Of a DNA stretch of 64,000 bases, positions 13,801-25,800 are shown in pieces. Source of the stretch: Ptychodera flava (lineage: Eukaryota; Hemichordata; Enteropneusta; Ptychoderidae). Where the stretch lies: contig NC_091931.1 in the NCBI RefSeq assembly GCF_041260155.1, positions 49,113,433 through 49,177,432 of the forward strand, read 5' to 3'. Below the pieces are notes generated by a model. It saw only the letters and a program-made list of their open reading frames with translations, did no database searches and had not been told where the DNA came from. Within the stretch, counting starts at the first letter, position 1, and every line of letters begins with the position of its first letter. Position numbers and translations under genes: made by a program.

Positions 13801-16800
13801 AAATGGAGGATTCCTTTGATTTGGGCAACATTTGCACATGTGAGTTGAAAATATAGAGACCTTCCGATCAAATTCCCTGCCCTCTCATGTTATGACAGCC
13901 CCGCCATGAACTGCTTAAGCGATTCCAACTATCATGTTCAGAGTTTGTGACTGTAATACATGGAAAAATTACAGTAATTTATTTTGGTAGATTGATATGT
14001 TAATATGAAAAAAGGAACCAAGCCCGATGATGTCAATTATTTTATTGCGCAGATACACGTTTTTATATTTACGTATTACAAAAAAGTATCTTCGAAATAA
14101 TTATTTGACGACAAAATATTCCTTTTGTTTTTTCCATATTAGGTGAGTGACTCTCCACAAGGGATGTCGCTGTTGTCGATTCTACAGCATTTCCTGCAAC
14201 TTGAACCTGAAAGCCCCGTGTCGGATACAATCTGGCAGACGACTGAAAAATTCCTTCGCCGTGCGACTGTCCTTGAAAACGCAGAGCAGATCGACGAACT
14301 TGTAAAAGTTGAAGAGGGAGAAAGCAAAGGAATCAACTTGAATAAAAACAAGTTGGCTTCTGTGACAGTTTCATCAGAATATTCACCATTACACCCAGAA
14401 AAACCAACTCAATCAAAGCCACCGCCGCCTCCGCCACCGCCGCCTCCGCCACCGCCGCCGCCATCATTATCTCAACCACCACCACCACCACCACCACCAC
14501 CAGGCTATGGAACGGCGCCCTCTTCGGTATCAACTGGTGAGGGACGTCGTCCTCGGTTCAAACTGAAAACCCTTCATTGGGCCAAAAAACTGCCAAACAA
14601 AATTCAGTGCACAGGTGAGGTTAAACCGCAAATTCTAAAAGTATTATCTATAAGTGTGCTAGTGCGTTAATTTGAATTGTCCCATGTATACAAATAATGT
14701 CCCGTTTTAATGTTTTACGATATTCACCTTATAGTTGACGTGTTTTTAATGCCAGCCTCCGTTTTCGGTTTCTTTATAAACAGATGACAATATATGGCAA
14801 AAACTATCAAAGGCAAGTCCTTCCTGGAACATGCTTCCAGACTATGACGAACTTGAAGATCTATTCGGTCCTGCTGGGGACACAACGGATGCGGACGGTG
14901 GGAAGCCTAAACCAAACCCAGGAAAGGTTGAAAAGCCAGTAAGAAATTTACTATTTCAGCTTTCTATTAGAAAGGAACAATTATTCTAATAAAGAATCTC
15001 TGCGCATGCAATAAGCGATAAGAAAAATGAAAGAATTATTTGACCGTCCAACCTCGCGAAACACGGAAATGCTATCAACACGATTGGAACTAATCATAAT
15101 GTGGGATAGTTGGATGGTGAAGTGATGTCGGTTTAATCTGCAAATGTAAGCTCATCTGCTTTTCTTTTCACGTTACATACTTGTTTTTATGAGTAATTTG
15201 TAATATTGCAACGTTCAGCTATAGAGCACCTAACACTTTTGAGAAATTTGAAAAATATGTAGATCCAATTATCTCAAATTAGTTCCAATCGTGTTCATCG
15301 TCCTTACAAAGTACACATTCTGGCAGTTTTTCTTCCTTTCAAGTTCACTGTCACATGTACCTGCAAGGTGTAGAGCGAAGTGTTAAGAACATATGCCTTT
15401 ACTGCAAAACGTAGACGATATAATCTGCGCAGATACCGACTGTCTACTAAGTGAATTATACGCAAGGTTTTATTTACCACAGTAGGCACATTTCTTTGTC
15501 AGTGTTGATAATTTTCACTTCACAACAAAGTACTAACCACAAAGAGTGTTTCTTTGACAGATGAGCTTGCAATTGGGTGACAAATGGTTACTTAATGTGA
15601 ACATTTGTTTAAAAGGGCTCTATATGTCAAGTCAAACGATCGTCAATAAAATACAGGAGGGTGAAATTGAGGACTTTGAGGTTGACAAGCTGATGGCCCT
15701 GCAGAAATTACTACCAAAGATTTTCAAATCGGAGGTATGGTATAGATATTTCTACTTTGATAATTTCAATACAAGTAAATAGATTTAAGTTCTTGGGTGG
15801 TGGTAAATGGAATCAAATGAGAAGGCCATTCTAACCATTCGTGTTCCTGACTAAATGAACACGATGTTAGCGAAGAGCTTTGGGCAGATACCAGAAGTTA
15901 AGGTCGTATTACAAGTGTTAGACATGTTCCGTCTTCAATACCTTTCAACCATGAGCCATATCGTTCCTTATTCTGATACTTCCCTGGGGAACACATGTTC
16001 AAATGACATCATGTAGAAACAGGGGAAAATGAAGAAATTAAACATTATAGGTTCTCTTTTCTTTCATATTTGGCCGTTCTAGAAGGAAAAACTTAATTCT
16101 TTCACCGGAGACAGACAGATGTTAGGAGATGCTGAAAGATTTTTGCTTGAAATCCTAGATCTGAAAAAGTAAGTCTGGCAATTTCTCATTTTTACATAGT
16201 AATATCAGTTTTTTCAACAATAATTGTCGTCTTGCTTTTCACCTAAGCATTACCATTAATTGAAGTAAAAGCGTCCGCCGATGACAGTAAACTGCATATG
16301 TGTCAAATCGATTTTGAATACTTACATATTAGACACGGTAACAACTTGACAATATTTCATTTTCAGTTATGAACTGAGGTTAGACTGCATGTTGATGAAG
16401 GCAGAGTTTGATGGCAAGTTGAGTTCACTTGAATCCAATCTGCAGTCTTTGATCAAAGGGGGTCACAGTGAGTATAACTGTCTATTTGTCCTTTAATTTG
16501 AACCTTTATGAAGGCATTTACTCTAGCGACCAAGCTTACTCATTGATATATATTCCTTTTGTTTGCGAGAAAGTGGTTTCAGTTGTATATATCATAGGTA
16601 TATCATTTTTCCATCCTGATCAATGCTGGATACTATAGAGAGTAAATGAGCATAACTTAGGACACGATATCATTTGCAAACTGTCTAAATATATCCCCCC
16701 TGTCGTATTGTTTTCTACATTCATTTCATACACACTATAATCCAAGAAAAAAACGGGAATTGCAAATCTTGTTCCTGTAGGTGTATTAGAGAGCATCGGC

Positions 16801-19800
16801 CTCCAGAATATTTTTAACCTCATTCTTGCCATTGGTAATTTCATGAATACAGTAAGTAACATTTTCTTCCTGTATAAGAAACTATTGTATTTAGAGAATT
16901 AAGCCGTTTTTTAAAAAATGACATTATGAGATTTTTTACTCTTAAAATATGGTATCCAAACACACAAGCTGTGCCAGTCATAACATGTTCACTGTGGGAA
17001 TATCCAAGGAAGGACACTCCACAAACCGAAAAAGGCACATTTCACATTAGCATGTACGGCAAGAAGTTCCAGTGAAATCTGTGATTAACTTCTTGAGTCA
17101 CTTATTTGGAAGTTACACAATGAACAAATCAGGCTGATGTTGACGACGTTAAGGATTTTAACATCCAATGAGTCGAGGACTGTCAATAATTACGTGCTAA
17201 CAACGAAGCAATGGTTTTGCACAGGCTTTCTTATAGTCTTGAATAACATTTTGTGTAACATTTCATCAGGGTAGCTATGCTGGAAATGCAAGTGGTTTCG
17301 CGGTATCTTTTCTAAACGAACTAAAGGATATCAAAGCCAAGCAAGCTAGAGTTACTCTATTGCATCATTTAGTCCGCACCTTTGGTGTGGATAACTCTGA
17401 GGCACTGATAAAAGAATTGAAACCAGTCTCCGAAGCAAACAGGTTAGTCTTGTGGGGTTTTAAAAGGTTATTTTCAAGTTCAAGGATAATTCGGTGAATG
17501 GTATCCCAGGGATACTGTCATAGAAACATATTCATTTGCTGTTCAATGACGAAAACGGTTTGACTGTTATGCCATTTGAAGAGAAAATAAAATATTTGAC
17601 ATTAAAATTATGTAAGAAAGAGAAGTAATAAAGATAGTCTAAACTAAGGATTACGTGTCATCGAGGCAGGAGAATAGTTACCCTTCTGACGTCGGGCAAA
17701 AGGTCACGTGCCCTTGGCCACTTAAACCCTTGTCGGAGCTATAACAAATATGATCATGATATCAGAGTTATCATACATCAGTTTCGGTCGAATGATGGCT
17801 ATGTGGCACACTACGTCATCGACAAGTAACCAATGACTCCTATGGGCCGCGTGATGTTTGATAAATGAGGCATGTACTAATCAAAATCATTGTTGTGTAT
17901 GTAAGACTGTAAAATCCAATGTAAATACTCTCTAATCAAAAAATTCTTCGGGTTGATGGTATGCAATTTCACAAGGTACACTTTTGCTTCTCTTGAAGAT
18001 ATTGTCTGACGGAGCTGAGAAGTGCAGCAGATGTCCTGTCTGAAAGACTTGACAATATTCAGGAGAGGGTATTAAAGTCGGATGAAGATATCAAAGAGCA
18101 AATGAGCGATTTTCTCAAAGTAAGCTCCTCAAGTTGTTTACTAGTACAAGGGGTTCTTGTCACAAACAAAATGAATCACCTATTACAAGCAGTAGTAAAT
18201 CCGTGGCATTATTAGGCCAACCATATTTCGATGTGGAAATCAGAGAAAGACATGATAAATTATGTCTAAATTGCATTTTTTCAAAGATTTCAGACCCAAG
18301 GAAATGACGTTTACAAGCTAATTTTACATTAACCGCTGCAATTTTGTGAACAAATTCGAAAATTTAAAGTGCGCGAGGTGCGCAATACATTTGGCGGCCA
18401 GGCATCGTCCTAGTTTTGAAAAAAGAGAAAAACATTTGTGTGGAATCGGCTTTAAATTGATATTTACGAGTGTTGACTAGCAATATTGCGCATGAAGTAG
18501 TTGCTCTTGTTCTGTCTTATGCGTGAAACAAAATCGAATATTGCAATTTGATACACTGTCCCTTATTTCGGATATGCGATTTTCGATATAGGTTTGGACC
18601 CGACAATGTTACATTTTTAGTGATAATCCCGTCTCACTGACACTGAGACTGATACATTTTAGACAAAACATCCATCTGCGCCTATACTGTCGACGGTTTC
18701 CTAAATAGCTGGTGTCTACATGTAAAAAGCGTGCTCCTTCCTGCCCTTGTGATACTTTCTGATAAAACTGCAAAGTTAGTGTCTATGCTGAGCCGCTGTT
18801 AACTCAGCCTGAGGCTGATCTGAAAGTCTGGCACAAGGACAGCTAGAACGGCTGTGAGTCGATGATAGTTACATAAAGCCACTTCTTCAAGTTGATCCCG
18901 GGAAAAGTGAAAAAAGAAAGTAAGAAAAGATATCGAGCTGTAGAGAACTGCAAATTAATTTATAATTAGTTTATAAACCCCCATCAATTATTTTATTCTG
19001 AATAAGGAACGCATCTAGCCGAAAAGTAGGTACCCGAAACTTTTATTTGTACACTCTGGCAAAAGCAACTCAATAACAGCTCTATTGGGATGGGGGGGAG
19101 CATGGTGACCATATGCCGTCTGTTTCGGAAACAAAGCAGAGTAACTCGTTTGTTATTAAATATGCCTGACTGAAACTTTCATTTAATGTGAATCTTATTA
19201 TGTTTGGCATAGCCGTCCGACTTGCGACGCCAGGTCAAGGTCAACATTAAAGCCGCAATTTTCAATCCCAGGTTCTCGCATTAGTGGAGTTCTCCTCCCA
19301 GTCAAACACTTGGCCAGTATGATGTTTTTATTTCTATACCATTAATTACACAACCTGATCTCAACCTTTTGGCTTCTTTTGCTAATCCTGCAAACAGAGT
19401 TTATACAAGGTTAGCGTTTGATTGACAGTCCGTTCAAACCGCCAATGGTCATTGATTCCCCAACACCAACGCTCGAATTTCCTAAAAATCATCATCCAGT
19501 CACGTTTGAATTTGATTATAACCACAGAGTTCGATCGGCAGCAGCTTCGCGCTGACTGCTTGGCAGTTTTCTGCCCTGCTGTGGCCGGGAAAAAAAACTA
19601 AAAAGTAGCAGTTTCTGGAGCGTGTACCCGCGTGTTTCCAATCCACTTACACAGTGAACGCAACCACGGCATCGCGCTCTTTTAAAAGGAGACTCCGCCT
19701 TTACAAATGAAACATTGACAAACGAATTAACTTCCTGTTCTACACCAAATTTCGATATTCGATTTATTCCTAGCATATTGCAAAGCGATGGTCTTTACAT

Positions 19801-22800
19801 CTTCTCACTTGTTTCGTGCGAACATTGCATATGTGCTGGATTTCGAGCTAATACGCGTTTCGTTCTCTAATATCATCATCAAATATAAGCTGGCCGCGTA
19901 ATGCACGGCGTTACATGTAAAATCCGATGTTGGAAATGCCAACTCTAAAAACGACAATCACAGCAAGAAATACATTGACGATATTTTAGAATTCCATCTT
20001 CGATTTCGACATTCAAATTCGGTTGGCTTAATAATGCCACGGATTGTAGTAGATGGCAGCTTTAAAACTTCATCGTCAAGATTTTATATTCAAACTATAA
20101 TCATTTCGTGTAAATGCACGCATTGAAGGGTGTACGTATAAGAATTATTGACCACTGATGTAATGTCTTTAAAGTTTAAAGACTGACATTGCGTGCTTTT
20201 CATTTTATTTATAGCGTGCCACATGACTGAGCTTTTCTAAAGGCGGAAACTTGAATATGAAGGGAAAACTCTTAAATTGTAAACCTATTCTGTCATAGGT
20301 AAACGTTTTTAATGTAACAAAAAGCTGTTTCATTTCATGGGTAAAATTAAAAGCATATCTGAGAACTTTGCAAGATATTTGACCTCCACATATAACAATG
20401 CAGCTCCAGGCCTTTAGACCTAAAGCACGATTGTTTCGAAGTGACACACTATAGTTTAAAAAAATAATGAATGTATCCGTTCTCTTTGCCTAGAACGCTT
20501 CGCAAAAACGTGACAAGTCAAAGGAAATCTTGCAAGAGGTCGACCAGCTAACAATCAGACTGACTGAATACCTCTGTGAAGATGTGGAAACTTTCGCATT
20601 GAAGACGTTGTTTTCAACACTTGATAACCTTAGAAGAAGTGTCATACAGTGTCAAGAGGTAAGAATAGCAGTAAGGAATACATAATGGTGAAGATATAAT
20701 ATTGATATCGTCAATCATCTTCTAATACTGGTGGGACATTCTGAAAGTTCGAAAACCTTATATTCGTATCACATCAAGTCATCCACTATTATTCAAGTAT
20801 CGTTTGGGGAGTTTATTTGTTATTGCAGCTTCTGAGTCGAACAGTGAAATATGATGGTAAATCAACCATTTTCCGTATCATTTTGTCATATCATTTGAGT
20901 ATTTCTCTGAATAAGGCCGTGTTGATATTTCGAGTGTTTTGATCGCTTTAGAAACAATGGAAACACTATTTGATTCAGTCAGAATAATCCACGCATTATT
21001 GGAGCCTTTAAGGCTCATATCTTCAAGCTTTAACGCCTTAAAGTAGAAAGCTAAAAAAAACAACCTTGAAAAGCTGTAAAATAGTAACCTGCCTAAATGG
21101 TCAGGTTTAATGATCATAAATGGTATGCATTTAAAGTGACTTCCACAATGAGAATATTTTTACCTCAAAAGGACAATGAGAAATGGGCAAAGCAAAACTT
21201 GGCAGAAAATATATCTGGGGACGAGGTTGATGCACCAATCAAAGAAACGGGTATCATCGACATGTTGTTGGATTACATAACTACGGTAATGTAAATGTTT
21301 TTTCAAACTATTGATGAACTGCTTGAACCAAAGTGAATTTAGTAAAAAAAAAATCCGTGACAAATTACGTCCACTCCTTCTGATGTCGTGATTCTTGATA
21401 TATCATATTCTAAAACACTTGTTTTGACATTTTCGATTCGAAATTTCGATAATCTAAGTCATGACAATGGCCCCAGTCCTCAAACGTTCACAGTGAATAA
21501 AACAGAAGGCAGATGCACGACATCCTTCTTTTTATATATATCAATAGAACGGCACCAGACTTTAAATCAAAATAAGTCAAAACGTTTTTTTAGCGTGACC
21601 AATCACATCCAGGTGATGTGTCATCTTTCAGCTGTTCTGGGCTATCATCGTGCCAACTATATCATTAGGCACATTGCTTTTATTCCTTCTGGCCTATACA
21701 AATTTAATATTCGATAAGGTACACTTCTTGCATGTGAGTTTGACCCCAGGTTTGACCCAGAGTTTGACCCACAGCGCCCTCTATCGTTAGTTTGATGGAA
21801 ACGGGGCAGAATATATCGGGCAATCATCATTGCTAAAAAGGTTTTGCTAGAGAGTGAGATTGTTTAATGTTTTTTGTACCGTGGACGAAAACGACAATTC
21901 TCCGCGCCGTGTCAATATCTCAGCACTGTGTAAAAATCTCCGCGCTGAAGGAAATTTATCTCCGTGCTGTGTAATCTCCCCGATGTCGGAAATTCTCCGC
22001 GCTGTTGAAGGGAAACCTAAGTCTTGGGAGTGTCACCATTTATCCCTTGTAAAATCCACCTTGAATAAAATGCAGCTCAAACTTGCCACATGTTTGCACC
22101 CGCTAGCGACTGCGGCGCGACGAAGGAGACTTTGAAGTAGACGACATTTACGAAAATAAACTCGAAATCCCATGGGCGCGAAAGGGCTCATGGGAGGAGC
22201 GTGCGTGACGTCATCGGCGATACATGAGCGTGTGTGACAGTAAAAAAAACAGAGGATAAAAACTGCAGCAAGTTTAAACAAATGCAGTAAAATACTGATC
22301 GACCAGCGGGAAATAAAACACTTGCAAAGCACAGAGAATAAAAACGCAGACGTTTCGAGTGCGACTCTGACGAAGGGTCGCACCCGAAACGTCTGCGTTT
22401 TTATTCTCTGTGCTTTGCAAGTGTTTTACTTCCCGCTGGTCGGTCAGTATTTTGCTGTATTTGTTTTAACTTGTTGCAGTTTTTATCCTCTGCGTTTTAG
22501 CAAGGATTATCTCTCGTTGGTCGACCTAATTTTTTTACTGTATTATTTTTCTCTTGCTGCAGTTTTAGCCCTCTTTTGAGGTCGTTTGTAATTTTTATCG
22601 TGTGTGACAGCTTACCGTAGCATTGGACTCGGAGTCTATGACTGTCTAGTGCAGTTCTGCATGTTACAACTTTTTAATGCTCAGTAGAATGAAAAATGAA
22701 TTAAGTGCAGTTGGGTATAAAAACGACTAAAGGAAGAACAAAAACGGTGTTAGTTTTTACCGTTTTCCCACAGAGCAGCTCCTTCGAAGACAGTGGCTAA

Positions 22801-25800
22801 AGAAAGTCCGGCGAGTCGGAGGTAGGGCCTAAAATGTTAAAAACTGTCAAGATACTAAGTTATGTTCTGCACCTTTCAAAGGTCTGCAAAATCGCCGATA
22901 TAAACCGATAAATATGGGCAATTTCGGGACTACACCTCAGCCTAGAACGACTTCTTGCCTATCGTTTCTTGGCACGCTGAGAAATAGCTGATATTTACCC
23001 TATAAATATCGGCAATTCCGAGACTCTAATATCGATACCAGACGATCATACTAGATTTCCTTGCACTGTGTCTCGGCACGCCGAGTCTTCAAAATCACCA
23101 ATATTAACCCGATAAATAAGGCGATTTCGGACTTTAACTCTGATACTAGACGATACTTTGTCAAATCGTGGGTAAATATCCAATGTATATCGGAGATTTA
23201 ACCACCTAAGGGAGCATTTTGTTTTTACGGGGAGGGGGTCGGAGGAATTTGAGGGACAAATGAAAATGTAAGCTACCCCCCCCTCCAAATCAAATTTCTA
23301 AAATTTAACCCCCCCCCCCCTCAATTCATCAATTGTAAAATGTGACCCCTCAAAAAATCATCAGATTTGATTCATTAAACCTTCGCACCCTATGGCCCTG
23401 GGCTGAAAAATTAGGCCCTTCAAAAGTGTTTGCAAGAAAAAGAGCTACCCACCCCTTGAATTTTCATGCACAAAAAATAGCGACCATCCCCCAGATGTCA
23501 CAGTCCGTATCAATAATATCTTAATTGAATTATAATTTCCCATTTGACCTTTGACCTTTCAAAGAATCCTTTTTTAACTTTACAAATAATCACTGGGTTA
23601 AATTGGTTTTTCAGATCTGCTCCTTTAAATATAATATTCTCGTATAAATTGTCAAACTTTGTTAAAACACTGATTTTAATAGCTAGTTTTGTATAATTGT
23701 AAAAAATATATTCAAAGTTTCCTCACATACCACAATTTAAAGAGAATCAACATTTTTGGTGACGTTCCAAAATCAAATTTCTTGCACACACATGAACTTG
23801 TAATCGCCCTAGTCTAATCAAGAACGTTAATGTCAATAATCAAGAGTCTATAAAAACACAGATTTAGCTAGTTTTGTATTTAAAGGAAATTATTCATAGC
23901 TTCTCATAGACCATGAGAGAAAATGCCGAGAGAGTTTGACCGGTTGACCTCGCTGTTAATTTTATGCAGGAAATTACAATAACAATGCTTGGTCGAATGA
24001 CGCAGTGCCTTGAGGGTGGGATCGCCAGTGGTATAGGGGGAGGAGTACCTTCCCGATGGTGATAAGTGGTGCGGATTACCGTCGCCTAGGTGACTGGCGT
24101 TGCAAATACCTGGACTGAACCCACGCGAGGACTGAACCATTTGGTGTTTTTGGGTGTCGATGGTACTTTGACAATAAAAGTAAAGATGCACAGATATCGA
24201 GTTTATTGTCTTGTTTATGAGCGGCCAGTATTTCCAACAGCATGAATTACGTGCATTTGCCCTAGAAGAAATAAATAATTTCGAATAAAACATCGCGAAT
24301 ATAACCACATTCCTTAAGCTCGACGTACCCCAAAGAACCATGAAATCGCCCGACTTTCGATTGAAGAGATGAGTTTTGCCAAACCGCGTATACAGAAAAA
24401 GTGGCAGATGACTTTATTTTTAGAATCATAGACAGTATAGCGAGATGTAAAAAATGTGAAAGAGGCTCCCCATCTAACTATCCTAAATGTTTTTGTGTCG
24501 AGTTTGTGTTTGATTCGTTTCGAAAATGTATTCCTACATTCTTATCCGATTGTGTGTGTTAATAAAAATGTTTGTTTCGCTTTGGATATTTGTAGAGAAG
24601 TTTGGATTAGTGTGTACGGTAATGTTTTGTTTGTGTGGGGAAAGCTTATGGCGAGACGCAGCCGGACCTATGTTGTTACAAAAGTTGATAGAGTCGCCCT
24701 TTGACGCTTGCGTTTCGAAACCCGGTTGTGGTTTCTCATCAGTCGCGGTGTAGATTCTTTCCTTAGTTTGTGTTTGTGAAAATTTATTTTAATGCATTTT
24801 AGTGGTCTTGCTTTTCGATTAGCGAGGCAAGTATATTAATTTTTGGTCACGTTGTGAGTCCGTTTGGTGGTATACTTCGGTAAATTTTGTTTTGACTGGT
24901 GTGTCTTTTAGATTTTTGCGGAGGTTTGTGAATTTTTAGGCAATAAGTACCACTGGGGGTAGGGATTTTATGTTTATTGGATCAAGATACTCACAAGTAT
25001 CCTGGTTGATGTGCTTGTTCTCGTACATTTTGATTCATAGTTCGTTTACTTTGTTTACTGTTTGTTCTGGCTTGTTGTGTATAATACTGAGTGTTGCGTA
25101 ATTGCCTTTCGCATTCGAGTACGTAATCGTTTGTGTTGACAATGACGAAAACCCGACCCTTGTCGAGGGTTTTTTTTCCCGAAATTTGTCTATTGTTTGC
25201 AAGCTGGTTTATCGCGATTCTTTTAGCACGCGACATGTTTTGTTTCCTTGTTTGAAAGGGTATCTCTAGAAGTGCGAGTTTAGCAGCTTCAGATAGCTTT
25301 CAAGTTTTTGGTGTTTGTTGTTTGTGGAGCCCAATTTTGTGTTGTTGCGATTGTTTGTGTCTCACGATGTAGCGTAGTCACATTTTACGACTTTATTTGT
25401 TGAAATCCTGAGGTGGTTTTATTCTGTTTGGTTTTGTTGGCGTCCGAATTAATTTTAAGGCCTTTGCCTAGTACTATTTTTCGGAGTTTCATAGTTTGAG
25501 CGATGATAGGTTGTTGTTGAATTTCATGTTGTTGTCGGCTTTTCTTTGGAAATAGCTGATTTATTTCCACGGCCATTTTTTCTGTCACATTATTTTTATG
25601 TGTACGATTTTTGTTATTTCTTTTAAGTGTTTGTGTGTTCTATGTCATTTTATGGGTTTTTTTGGGGTAGTTCTCTTTTTGGAGTGTTTGGTGGCCCTAA
25701 AAAGGGCCGCTTGGTATGGGTTTTTGTTAGCGATTGGCGCGTTTGTTTTGGCGATGAGCCTATAGCATTTTTATGCTTCTTTTCGCCGATTCGATGTGCT

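Noticed and set aside
14333..14533. Valine- and alanine-rich frame opposite FH1 of gene A
   Set aside because: It is the complement of the proline codons of exon 5 and not a gene. The same applies to 39017-39211.
21388..21717. 109-codon frame in the left TIR of the 7.5-kb element
   Set aside because: It lies in repeat sequence, and the inverted right copy has only a broken version, so coding function is not supported.
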